A stretch of DNA of 22,203 nucleotides from the NCBI RefSeq assembly GCF_001279585.1, contig NZ_LGEC01000077.1, forward strand, positions 1 through 22,203, in the 5' to 3' direction. This document shows, one piece after another, positions 14,818 to 21,920 of this stretch; position 1 is the stretch's first letter, and every line of letters begins with the position of its first letter. Both the position numbers and the translations under genes were made by a program. This stretch comes from Nocardiopsis sp. NRRL B-16309. GTDB lineage: Bacteria; Actinomycetota; Actinomycetes; Streptosporangiales; Streptosporangiaceae. Below the pieces are notes generated by a model. That model saw only the letters and a list, made by a program, of their open reading frames with translations, did not search any database and was not told where the DNA came from.

Positions 14818-14846
14818 GGACGCCGTCCGTCACGAGCGGCGTATCC
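14818..14846 (+). terminator. Weak hairpin after the ABC exporter
   Basis: GGA-CGCCG pairs with CGGCG-(TA)-TCC, a stem of 8 pairs with a 2-nt bulge, 13 nt past the stop codon. TACGAT (14880-14885), followed by a CCGGCCGGAGCCGGCCGG palindrome, may be the -10 of the next gene. The 217-bp gap holds nothing else recognised. Confidence 0.3.
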
Positions 14847-15022
14847 CGTGGTGCCCTCCCCGGACGACCGGGGGCGCGGTACGATCCGGCCGGAGCCGGC
14901 CGGCGCGAACGGCTCCAGGACCCCGGGGCGCCGGGCCGCCCCCGCGACCCCGGTCCGCCGTCCCTCCCCCGAGCGCCGACCGGGCGCTCCCGTCCCCGGC
15001 GCACCGCGCCTGTGAGGCCACC

Positions 15023-16186
15023 ATGAGCGACTTCGCCCAGTACCAGGACCTCGTCTACGCCGACGCGACCAACGGCGTCCTCCCCCGGCTGCCCTACGAC
15101 CACGAACGCCTGCGCGATCTGGCCGAACAGGCCATGGAACCCGGCCCGTTCGGCTACGTCGAGGGCAGCGCGGGACGCGAGCGCACCGCCCGGGCCAACG
15201 TCGAGGCCTTCTCCCGCTACGCCCTGCGCCCCCGCAGCCTGCGGCCCGGAGCCGACGGGAAGGGCGGCCTCGGCGTGACGCTCTTCGGCACGCCGTACGC
15301 GACCCCGCTGCTCACCGCGCCGATCGGCGTGCTGGAGCAGGTCCACGAGCGCGCCGAGCTGGCCGTGGCCGAGGGCGTCAACGCGGTCGGGGTGCCGATG
15401 GTGCTGTCCACCGCCTCCTCCACCCCGATGGAGGAGGTCGCCGAGGCGGTGGACTCCTGGTGGTACCAGCTGTACTGGCCGGGCGACGACGAGCTGGCGG
15501 AGTCGTTCGTGCGGCGCGCGACGGCGGCGGGCGCCGGGGCGATCGTCGTCACGGCCGACACCAAGCGGCTGGGGTGGCGCCCGCGCGACCTCACCCGGGG
15601 CCACCTGCCGTTCCTGCGCAGCCAGGGCACCGCCACCTACTTCTCCGACCCGGTCTTCCGGTCCCGGCTCAAGGACGACCCCGAACCCGGCGGGGTCTTC
15701 ACCGAGGCCGTGTTCCACTTCCTGGGATCGTTCGCCGACAAGGGCCTGAGCACCGACAACATCGCCCGCGTGCGCGCCTGGACGGATCTTCCGATCCTGG
15801 TCAAGGGCGTGCTGCGCGCCGACGAGGCGGTCGAGCTGGCCGGGATCGGCGTGGACGGCGTCGTCGTGAGCAACCACGGCGGCCGCCAGATCGACAACTC
15901 CATGGCGGCCCTGGACGCGCTGCCCGAGGTGGTCGAGGCCGTGGGCGAGCGGATGACCGTGCTCTTCGACTCGGGTGTGCGCTCCGGCGCGGACGTGGCG
16001 GTCGCGATGGCGCTGGGCGCCCGGGCCGTACTGCTGGGCCGCCCGTGGGTCTACGGCCTGGCCGTGGACGGCGCGGCCGGGGTGGAGCACGTGCTGCGCT
16101 CGTTCCTGGCCGAGCTCCAGATCACCGCGGAACTGCTGGGCCGCGACGTCGCCGACCTGGACGGGAGCGACGTGGCGCGACGCTAG
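15023..16186 (+). CDS. FMN-dependent alpha-hydroxy-acid enzyme, lactate 2-monooxygenase-like
   Basis: A 387-residue TIM-barrel flavoenzyme. The N-terminus (SDFAQYQDLVYADATNGVLPRLP, then YVEGSAGRERTARANVEAF) resembles lactate 2-monooxygenase more than lactate oxidase or glycolate oxidase. Active-site landmarks are TAPIG (98-102) at the flavin, YQLYWPGD (148-155), Lys261 in LVKGVL, catalytic His285 and Arg288 in SNHGGRQ, and a phosphate-binding DSGVRSG (317-323) plus GRPWVYGLA. Lactate monooxygenase yields acetate, CO2 and water; the true substrate could be another 2-hydroxy acid. The longer frame upstream is not protein-like; ATG at 15023 has GTGAGG nearby. Single-gene unit by spacing. Confidence 0.86.
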   Translation: MSDFAQYQDLVYADATNGVLPRLPYDHERLRDLAEQAMEPGPFGYVEGSAGRERTARANVEAFSRYALRPRSLRPGADGKGGLGVTLFGTPYATPLLTAPIGVLEQVHERAELAVAEGVNAVGVPMVLSTASSTPMEEVAEAVDSWWYQLYWPGDDELAESFVRRATAAGAGAIVVTADTKRLGWRPRDLTRGHLPFLRSQGTATYFSDPVFRSRLKDDPEPGGVFTEAVFHFLGSFADKGLSTDNIARVRAWTDLPILVKGVLRADEAVELAGIGVDGVVVSNHGGRQIDNSMAALDALPEVVEAVGERMTVLFDSGVRSGADVAVAMALGARAVLLGRPWVYGLAVDGAAGVEHVLRSFLAELQITAELLGRDVADLDGSDVARR

Positions 16187-16245
16187 GGAGTGTCCGGTCG
16201 GCGCTCGCGCTGCCGTGTGACAGGGCGATCGTCCGCCACACGCCC

Positions 16246-16251
16246 TAGGGT
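16246..16251 (+). promoter_or_regulatory. -10 box (TAGGGT) with leaderless spacing
   Basis: TAGGGT ends 7 nt before the ATG at 16259, the same geometry as TAGTGT before the ATG at 19259. No -35 at normal spacing. Confidence 0.5.
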
Positions 16252-16258
16252 TCCCACC

Positions 16259-16804
16259 ATGGGCGAACGTGAGTTCCAGCTGGTGCTGCTGCGCAGGATG
16301 GCCGACGTCCGGCCCGAGCTGGTCGAGGACGCGGTCCGGAGGCTGGGGGCCTCGCGCACGGAGATGCGCGAGGCCAACCGACGGTGGCAGGCCGCCGTCC
16401 GGGGTAGGCAAGGGCCGGCCCGCCACGCCGCGGTGCTCGGCCCCGCGCCGTGGCGGCGGACCGTCGCGGTGGGCGACCTGTCGTGCGAGGCGCGGCGGTG
16501 GCCGCTCTCCCTCTGGCCCGACCTGTGCTTCGAGGTGGTCACCGCGCCGGGCGGGGCCGTGGTCCAGGAGTGGCTGGTGCGGCCGCCGGACTCGCCCGCG
16601 CCCGTCCTGCGCGGCATCGGGGACCTGCGGCCGTGGACCTGCGTGATCGACGACGTCGCCCGTGCCCTTCCCTCGACCCCGTTGGAGGGCACCGCGCCGT
16701 CGCGCTGGCGGCTGCTGCTGACCGACCCGGAGGGCGGGCGCCACGTGGCGGACTTCACCTGGGGCCTGTTGCAGGAGGTCACCGAGGTGCGGCCGCGCGA
16801 GTGA
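16259..16804 (+). CDS. Hypothetical protein
   Basis: A 181-residue soluble protein not assigned to a family. The N-terminal part is helical (EFQLVLLRRMADVRPELVEDAVRRLG; then EMREANRRWQAAV), followed by a Trp-rich beta part with repeated short strands (CEARRWPLSLWPDLCFEVV, VVQEWLVRPP, ADFTWGLLQEV). No signal peptide or membrane helix. ATG at 16259 was chosen because the -10 box sits 7 nt upstream; an in-frame ATG at 16190 would add an Arg-rich, promoter-covering stretch. It is 72 bp downstream of the flavoenzyme but has its own promoter, so it is probably independent. Confidence 0.65.
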   Translation: MGEREFQLVLLRRMADVRPELVEDAVRRLGASRTEMREANRRWQAAVRGRQGPARHAAVLGPAPWRRTVAVGDLSCEARRWPLSLWPDLCFEVVTAPGGAVVQEWLVRPPDSPAPVLRGIGDLRPWTCVIDDVARALPSTPLEGTAPSRWRLLLTDPEGGRHVADFTWGLLQEVTEVRPRE

Positions 16805-16805
16805 C

Positions 16806-16821
16806 GTGCCGCCCGGGGCAC
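16806..16821. terminator. Short hairpin between convergent genes
   Basis: GTGCC (16806-16810) pairs with GGCAC (16817-16821) in the 21-bp gap between stop codons. Small, so weak on its own. Confidence 0.35.
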
Positions 16822-16825
16822 CGGC

Positions 16826-17482
16826 TCAGCCGATGGTCTCGCGACCGTCCACGACCCTGAACTCGTCCCGCGTTCCGAGGTCGACGGAGGGGTCGGGGAC
16901 CAGGCTCAGGGCGACCACGCCCCCGCCGCTGACGAAGCCGGACTCGACCCGGAAGCCGCCCGGGAGCGAGGACTCGTCGAAGAGGCGCTTGCCCTGGCCG
17001 ACCACGACGGGGAAGACGAGCAGCCGGAACACGTCGACCAGCCCGGCGCGGTGCAGGGTCCGGGCCAGCCGCCGGCTGCCGTGGACCTGGAGCTCCCCGC
17101 CGGGGCGCTCCTTCAGGGCGCGGACGTGCTCCTCGACGTCCCCGGGGATGACGGACGTGTCGCCCCACCCGGCGTCGGCCTCGTCGAGCGCGGTGCTCAC
17201 CACGTGCTTGGGATGGGTGTTGAGCACCGTGGCGACGCGGTTGTCGGGGTCGGTGACCTGGGGCCAGTAGCCGCGCATCATCTCGAAGGTGGTGCGGCCG
17301 AGCAGGATCTCCTCCGCCGCCGCGAACCACTCCCCTCCGACCACGCGCTCGAAGACCTCGTCCTCGCCGAACGGTACGACCCAGCCTCCACGGGTGAACC
17401 CGCCGCTGGTGTCCTCGTCGCGCCCTCCGGGGCCCTGCATGACCCCGTCGAGGCTGAGGAAGGTGTGGACGCTGAGCCGCAT
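16826..17482 (-). CDS. Dihydrofolate reductase/RibD C-terminal-family protein (second copy)
   Basis: A 218-residue paralogue of the 9854-10417 protein, sharing the same order of motifs: HTFLSLDGVMQGPGG, ILLGRTTFEMMRGYWP, LQVHGSRRLARTLHRAGLVD and FPVVVGQGKRLFDE. It is longer by about 30 residues, mostly an insert near 22-45 (GRDEDTSGGFTRGGWVVPFG region) and a C-terminal extension. Probably an NADPH-dependent reductase of unknown substrate. ATG at 17482 has GGGAG 7 nt upstream. Divergent from the MBL-fold gene, 213 bp apart. Confidence 0.85.
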   Translation of the reverse strand: MRLSVHTFLSLDGVMQGPGGRDEDTSGGFTRGGWVVPFGEDEVFERVVGGEWFAAAEEILLGRTTFEMMRGYWPQVTDPDNRVATVLNTHPKHVVSTALDEADAGWGDTSVIPGDVEEHVRALKERPGGELQVHGSRRLARTLHRAGLVDVFRLLVFPVVVGQGKRLFDESSLPGGFRVESGFVSGGGVVALSLVPDPSVDLGTRDEFRVVDGRETIG

Positions 17483-17655
17483 GTCGATCTCCCGGGATGT
17501 CGGACGGCCCTCTCGGCCGCGCTCTCCCTACAGACCACGATCGGCGCTCGCGGTCATCGACCCCGGCCGGTGTTTCTCCCTCGGTGGTGCCCGTCCGGGT
17601 CCTCGGCCCCGGTCCCCGGAGGCGCGCCTTGCGCACCGCACTCCCATTCTTCTAT

Positions 17656-17671
17656 TCTATCGATCGCTAGA
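17656..17671. promoter_or_regulatory. 16-bp operator-like palindrome and promoter of the MBL/ArsR operon
   Basis: TCTATCGATCGCTAGA is a palindrome with one mismatched pair, in a distinctly AT-rich patch. TAGATT (17668-17673) overlaps its right end and can be the -10 for the operon starting at 17696. A dimeric ArsR repressor bound here would block that promoter, and an ArsR protein is encoded by the second gene of the operon. Confidence 0.6.
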
Positions 17672-17695
17672 TTAGACGAAGAGAAGGCGGACCCG

Positions 17696-18541
17696 ATGAG
17701 CCCCCACACCGCACCCGGACCGATCGCCGACTTCTGGGTCTGCCGCACCTGCGGAGCCGACTTCGACCCCTCCCCCACGGCCCCCGCCGCCTGCCCCCTC
17801 TGCGAGGACGAACGGCAGTGGGTACCCCCGACCGGTCACCGCCTGGCGACCCGGACCGAGCTCGCCGCCGAGGGCATGCGCCTGGTCCTGCGCCCCGTCC
17901 AGGAGTCGGTCACCGGCCTCGGCGCCGAACCGGGAGTGGGCGTGGGCCACCGGGGCGTGCTGGTGCGCACCGAGGCGGGCAACCTGCTGTGGGACCCGCC
18001 GGGCTTCCTGGACGAGGCCGCCGTGGCCGAGGTCGAGCGCCTGGGCGGGGTCTCCGTGGTCGCCTCCAGCCATCCGCACATGTACGGCGCGGCGGTGGAG
18101 TGGGCCGACCTCTTCGACGCGAGCATCGACCTGCCCGAGGCCGACGTGTCCTGGCTCCAGCGGTCCTCGGACCGGGTGCGCGCCTGGAGCGGCGAGCACC
18201 GGCCGCTGCCCGGCCTGACCGTCGTCCAGACGGGCGGCCACTTCCCCGGCAGTGCGGTCCTGCACCTGGCCGACGGGCGTGGGACGCTCTTCACGGGGGA
18301 CACCATCATGGTCACCCCCGGCGGCGACCGGATCACCTTCATGTTCAGCGCGCCCAACCGGCTGCCGATGCCCGAACGGCTCGTGCGCCGGGTCGTGGCC
18401 GCCGTCGAACCGCTGGAGTTCGACACGATCCACGGCGGCTGGTGGGAGCCCAGTATCCACACCGGCGCCAAGGAGGTCGTCCGGCGCGGTGCCGAACGCT
18501 ACATCGCCTACCTGCGCGGCGATCTGCCGGAGTACGAGTGA
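17696..18541 (+). CDS. MBL-fold metallo-hydrolase with N-terminal zinc ribbon
   Basis: A 281-residue protein with two parts. The N-terminal rubredoxin-like ribbon has Cys16/Cys19 (CRTCG) and Cys33/Cys36 (CPLCE). The metallo-beta-lactamase fold (about 60-281) shows reduced metal motifs: SSHPHMYGA with His126 and His128 in place of the full HxHxDH, His182 in GGHFPGSAVL, Asp202 in FTGDTIMV and His246 in DTIHGGWW. The missing Asp/His of the HxHxDH box suggests one metal ion or altered chemistry. ATG at 17696 has AAGGCGG just upstream. It is 4 nt from the ArsR-rhodanese gene, so the two are cotranscribed and sulfur or metal stress is a reasonable guess for the role. Confidence 0.83.
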   Translation: MSPHTAPGPIADFWVCRTCGADFDPSPTAPAACPLCEDERQWVPPTGHRLATRTELAAEGMRLVLRPVQESVTGLGAEPGVGVGHRGVLVRTEAGNLLWDPPGFLDEAAVAEVERLGGVSVVASSHPHMYGAAVEWADLFDASIDLPEADVSWLQRSSDRVRAWSGEHRPLPGLTVVQTGGHFPGSAVLHLADGRGTLFTGDTIMVTPGGDRITFMFSAPNRLPMPERLVRRVVAAVEPLEFDTIHGGWWEPSIHTGAKEVVRRGAERYIAYLRGDLPEYE

Positions 18542-18545
18542 GGCC

Positions 18546-19202
18546 ATGACCGAGTTCCCCGAAGCACCCGTCTACGAACGCCTGGCCCACCTGGGCAAGG
18601 CTCTGTCCGCCCCCGTGCGCCTGCGCCTGCTCGACCTGCTCGACCAGGGCGAGTGCACGGTGGAGGAGCTGGCCCAGCGGGGCGGCTTCCCGCTCAAGAA
18701 CACCTCCTCGCACCTGCAGCAGCTGCGCGCGGCGGGCCTGGTGGCGACCCGCAGGGAGGGCACCCGGATCCACTACTCACTGCGCGACTCCGAGGTGTCC
18801 CGCTTCCTGGGCCGCTTCCAGGAGTTCGCCGAGGCGCGGATGCCCGACCTCCGGCAGGAGATCCAGGAGCACCTCGGGCCCGAGGGGAGCGTCGACGCGG
18901 TCACCCACGCCGAACTGGACGGCATGGTCGAACGCGGCGAGGTGCTCCTGGTGGACCTGAGGTCGGCCGCGGAGTACGAGGAGGGGCACCTGCCCGGCGC
19001 GGTCTCGGTGCCCTCACGCGAATTGGCCGACCGGTGGGCCGAACTGCCCTGGGACACCACGATCGTGGCCTACTGCCAGGGGCCGTACTGCGTGGTCTCG
19101 CCGCGCGCGGTGCGGCTGCTCCGCGAGGCCGGGCGCAGCGCGCGCAGCCTCAAGGGCGGCTACGTCGACTGGAAGCGCCACCACGACTCGGCCGACGACT
19201 GA
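18546..19202 (+). CDS. ArsR-family regulator fused to a rhodanese domain
   Basis: A 218-residue fusion. Residues about 8-95 form an ArsR winged helix (LGKALSAPVRLRLLDLLDQGECTVEELAQR... LKNTSSHLQQLRAAGLVATRREGTRIHYSL). Residues about 118-212 form a rhodanese domain (LLVDLRSAAEYEEGHLPGAVSVP) with catalytic-loop Cys177 and a second Cys182 in YCQGPYC. Cys37 in the DNA-binding domain is a further thiol. ArsR proteins with reactive cysteines (BigR/SqrR type) sense persulfides; here the rhodanese could carry the persulfide within the same protein. Start ATG 4 nt after the upstream stop, with GAGTGAGG as ribosome site. The palindrome at 17656-17671 is the likely autoregulatory operator. Confidence 0.88.
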   Translation: MTEFPEAPVYERLAHLGKALSAPVRLRLLDLLDQGECTVEELAQRGGFPLKNTSSHLQQLRAAGLVATRREGTRIHYSLRDSEVSRFLGRFQEFAEARMPDLRQEIQEHLGPEGSVDAVTHAELDGMVERGEVLLVDLRSAAEYEEGHLPGAVSVPSRELADRWAELPWDTTIVAYCQGPYCVVSPRAVRLLREAGRSARSLKGGYVDWKRHHDSADD

Positions 19203-19245
19203 TCCCGCCCTCCGCGGGGGCATTGCCACGGGCGGGCGGTCGCTC

Positions 19246-19251
19246 TAGTGT
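19246..19251 (+). promoter_or_regulatory. -10 box (TAGTGT) before a leaderless minigene
   Basis: TAGTGT ends 7 nt before the ATG at 19259. The spacing equals that at 16246/16259. Confidence 0.45.
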
Positions 19252-19258
19252 GCCTGCC

Positions 19259-19294
19259 ATGCGGACGGTCACTGACACGGAACTCCCCCTGTGA
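19259..19294 (+). CDS. 11-residue leader peptide overlapping the DUF998 start
   Basis: ATG at 19259 opens MRTVTDTELPL and its TGA (19292-19294) overlaps the GTG start of the DUF998 gene (19291) in GTGA. With the -10 box 7 nt upstream, translation would begin leaderless here and pass to the next start by termination-reinitiation. It is not a recognised amino-acid attenuator. Inference from geometry only. Confidence 0.4.
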   Translation: MRTVTDTELPL

Positions 19295-19918
19295 CGGCAC
19301 TCCTGTGGGCGGGCGCGGCCGGGGCCTGGCTGTTCAACGCCGTCTTCCTCCTCGACGGCCTCACGCGGCCCGGCTACCACCCCGTCCGGCAACCGGTCAG
19401 CGCCCTGGCCCTCGGCCCCCGGGGGTGGGTGCAGACCGCCGACTTCCTCGTGTGCGGGCTGCTGATCACGGCGGGCGCGGTCGCCGTCCCCGGCGCGTTC
19501 GGCAGCGTGCCGCTCACCCTCGCCATCGCGGCGCTCGGCCTCGCCCTGACCGCGTCGGGGGTCTTCCGGATGGACCCGATGCGCGGCTACCCGCCCGGCA
19601 CCCCGGACACGACCCCCGAGGACCAGTCCCGCGCGCACCGGCTCCACGACATGGCCGGAGGGGTCGTCTTCCTGCTCCTGCCCGGAACGCCGCTGGTCGC
19701 CGCGTTCGCCCTGTCGGACCCGGTCTGGCAGTGGGGGTCGGGGATCGTCGGCGTGGCGGCCGCGGTCGGCACCGGGCTCTTCGGGCGGGCCTGGGAGAAC
19801 GACGCGCCCCGCGCCGGCCTGGTGCAGCGCCCGCGCCGGCCTGGTGCAGCGCGTGACGATCATCCTCGGCCTGGTCTGGCTGGGGTTCCTGTTCGCCTTC
19901 GGCGCCGGGTCGTCGTGA
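19291..19918 (+). CDS. DUF998 membrane protein, frameshifted by a 22-bp duplication
   Basis: A small integral membrane protein with DUF998 features: YHPVRQPVSALALGPRGWVQ after the first membrane segment, then GVFRMDPMRGYPPGTP and HDMAGGVVFLL. Function unknown. A perfect 22-bp tandem duplication (19809-19852) shifts the frame after about residue 180. Removing one copy gives a 201-residue protein whose last helix reads VTIILGLVWLGFLFAFGAG and stops at 19918. As written, the frame instead continues to 20145 (284 residues) through an Arg/Pro-rich tail that runs across the terminator and into the end of the pectate lyase gene. The final membrane helix is therefore lost. The start is GTG, coupled to the leader peptide. 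Confidence 0.75.
19809..19852. repeat. Perfect 22-bp tandem duplication inside the DUF998 gene
   Basis: Bases 19809-19830 and 19831-19852 are identical (begins CCGCGCCGGCC, ends TGGTGCAGCGC). Because 22 is not a multiple of 3 it changes the reading frame. Confidence 0.92.
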
Positions 19919-19999
19919 ACGGCCGCGCCGACGCACGCGTGCCTGCCGGGCGCCGGGTCCGGCGAGCGCGGCACAGGTCGGCCTCCACAGATGCGAAGG

Positions 20000-20037
20000 C
20001 CGACCGGCCCGCCCCGGGGTGGGGGCGGACCGGTCGG
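20000..20037. terminator. Strong bidirectional hairpin between DUF998 and pectate lyase genes
   Basis: A 16-bp stem (20000-20015 with 20022-20037) with one C-A mismatch and a 6-nt loop, beginning CCGACCGG. It lies in the 211-bp gap between the ancestral ends of the two convergent genes. The rest of that gap is GC-rich with nothing else recognised. Confidence 0.75.
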
Positions 20038-20129
20038 TGTCCAGCCGGTCGCGGTCGCGTTCGCCGGATCGGCCACGGACCGGTCCCGCCGCGCCCGATG
20101 GCGGCCACGCGGCGACGGCGGAGCTCCGG

Positions 20130-21606
20130 TCAGGAGCCGGCGTAGGTCTCGAACTCGGCGACGCGCGGGGTGCCGTTCGAGCCGGTGACCTCGAAGTTGA
20201 TCTTGCGCAGCGAGACCGGGTCGAAGGAGATGGCGCCCGCTCCGCTGCCGGTGGCCAGGACCTCGCCGGTGTCGTGCTCGACGACCTGCCAGGAGCCGAT
20301 GTTGCCCTCGGCCCCGGCCGCCTCGCGGATGTCGATGGCGGAGACCGTGGTGTCGGAGTCCCACTTGACCGAGATGGCCGTCGGCACCCGCACCGATGCT
20401 GAGGTTCGTGCCGTCCGGCGGGTCGGTCGGCTCGGGGTCCGTCGGTTCCGGGTCCGTGGGCTCGGGGTCGGTCGGCTCGGGGTCGGTCGGGTCCGGGTCG
20501 GCCGCCTCGCAGTCGCCGTCCGAGACGCGGTTGCCCGTGCCCGCTCCCGCGGTCTGGGCCAGCACCTCCGGCACACAGCCGGCGTCGTCGAGCTCGTAGG
20601 GGTAGGGGATGCTCACCGACGTGGTGGACTGCGGGTTCGGCCCGGCGGGGTAGTTCTTGTCGCCTTCGCTGGACCAGGTCACGTTGTCGAAGACGTTGCC
20701 GGCGACCTCCCAGGAGCCCCTCTCGTTGGTGTAGAAGGTGCCCAGGACGTCCTTGGAGTCCTCGAAGTAGTTGTTCTCCACCTTCGCGCTGGCCCCGGCC
20801 CGGGAGTTGATCCCGGACTTCTCGATCCCCGCGAAGTGGTTGTTGTACGTGTGCCCGACGCCGCCGCGCAGCAGGGGCGTGCGCGAGTCGATGTTCTCGT
20901 ACAGGTTGTGGTGGTACGTGACGTAGCCGTTGGAGAGGTCGCTCTCGCTGGAACCGACCAGGCCGCCGCGGCCGGAGTCGCGCAGGATGCTGTAGGAGAG
21001 GGTGACGTACTGGGTGTTGTTCTTCATGTCGAAGAGGGCGTCGTAGCCCTCCGACTCCCCGCCCTGCGCCTGCAGGGTCACGTGGTCGACCCAGACGTTG
21101 CGGACGTCGGCCTCCATGCCGATGGCGTCACCGCCGTTGGACGTGGGGGAACCGGACTTCTTCACGTTCTGGACGGTCACGTTCTGGATGATGATGTTGC
21201 TGGACTCCCGGATGTGGATGCCCAGCTCGTCGAACACGGCGCCGCTACCGGTGCCGACGATCGTGACGTTGCTGATCCTCTTGAGCTCGATCACGTCGTC
21301 GGCGGTGTCGCAGCTGTCGCCCGACACCTTGGAGGTGTTGCCGTGGTTGATGGTTCCCGAGACCTCGATGATGATCGGGGTGCTGCTGCTGGCCCGCTCG
21401 CACAGGGCCTGGTGGATCTCGGTACCGGTCGAGGCCTGGACCGTCTGACCGCCCTCGCCGCCGGTGGTGCCGCCGTTCTGGGTCGCGAAACCGGTGGCGC
21501 TGCCGGTCTGCGCCGATGCCATGGACATCGGCACGGCGATACCGGCCGTCACCAGGGCCGCGGCGGCCAGCGTCGACACGAGTCGACGCGTGGTGGTTCG
21601 TCTCAC
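20130..21606 (-). CDS. Secreted pectate lyase (PL1) with a C-terminal discoidin-like domain, frameshifted
   Basis: It cleaves polygalacturonate by Ca-dependent beta-elimination outside the cell. GTG at 21606 follows AGGAG 7 nt upstream. A Sec signal peptide (1-32, basic RR then LVSTLAAAALVTAG, cleavage after ASA) is followed by the parallel beta-helix. PL1 marks are VWVDHVTL, DALFDMKNNTQYVTLSYSIL, then YHHNLYENIDSRTPLLR with the catalytic-type Arg, and HTYNNHF. A linker of DPEPT repeats (about 368-395) leads to NLSIGAGA, the start of a discoidin/F5-8-like domain. Near codon 409 (20382) the frame breaks: the remaining 83 residues (TAISVKWDSDTTVSAIDI to VAEFETYAGS) lie in another frame ending at 20130. 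Read as written, the first frame runs on to 19150. The catalytic domain is intact. Confidence 0.87.
20418..20501 (-). repeat. 15-bp coding minisatellite for the DPEPT linker
   Basis: About five imperfect 15-bp units encode D-P-E/D-P-T repeats between the lyase domain and the discoidin-like domain. It is an in-frame, slippage-prone tract immediately before the frameshift. Confidence 0.7.
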
Positions 21607-21649
21607 TGTTGACTCCTAGGGGATGAGCGAGTGGGGTAGCTCACTCCCG

Positions 21650-21677
21650 AGAGTAGAGAAAGCGCTTTCCATGTCAA
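21650..21677 (-). promoter_or_regulatory. Pectate lyase promoter
   Basis: Minus strand: TTGACA (21672-21677), 16-bp spacer, TACTCT (21650-21655), giving a transcription start near 21643 and a leader of about 37 nt with an AGGAG ribosome site. The -35 is a perfect consensus, unusual in this window. Confidence 0.75.
21658..21669. promoter_or_regulatory. LacI-type operator in the lyase promoter spacer
   Basis: GAAAGCGCTTTC is a perfect 12-bp palindrome with the central CG typical of LacI/GalR-family sites. It sits wholly between -35 and -10, so a bound repressor would exclude RNA polymerase. No LacI-family gene lies in the window. Confidence 0.7.
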
Positions 21678-21687
21678 GGGGTGTTAA

Positions 21688-21701
21688 TGCAACCGTTTGT
21701 A
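21688..21701. promoter_or_regulatory. CRE-like LacI-family site upstream of the lyase promoter
   Basis: TGCAACCGTTTGTA matches TGNAANCGNTTNCA at all but one fixed position. Its centre is 31 bp from the spacer operator. Confidence 0.5.
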
Positions 21702-21792
21702 AGAGCGCCTCGTGTTTCACACGCACATCATGGCTGTGAACTGCGGATTGACGGCATCCCACATCGGGGGAAGATTTTTGTGCCGCGAAGCA

Positions 21793-21806
21793 TGCAACCG
21801 ATTGGA
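21793..21806. promoter_or_regulatory. Second CRE-like site
   Basis: TGCAACCGATTGGA shares ATGCAACCG(T/A)TTG with the site at 21688 and is centred 105 bp from it. It misses one fixed position of the CRE pattern. Confidence 0.4.
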
Positions 21807-21920
21807 CCTCCTCCGCAGACGGGGAGCAGCCGCCCGGTCCGGGACCGAGGACCGTCACGCGCGAGCGGGATCGCCCGCCGGAGAAGCGGGGGTCCGGGGG
21901 TCGCCCCCCTGGAGGAACAA

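Noticed and set aside
19150..20129. C-terminal 300 residues of the long pectate lyase frame
   Set aside because: Arg/Gly/Pro-rich composition typical of antisense shadow, it crosses a strong terminator and runs antisense to DUF998; the true domain continues in another frame to 20130.
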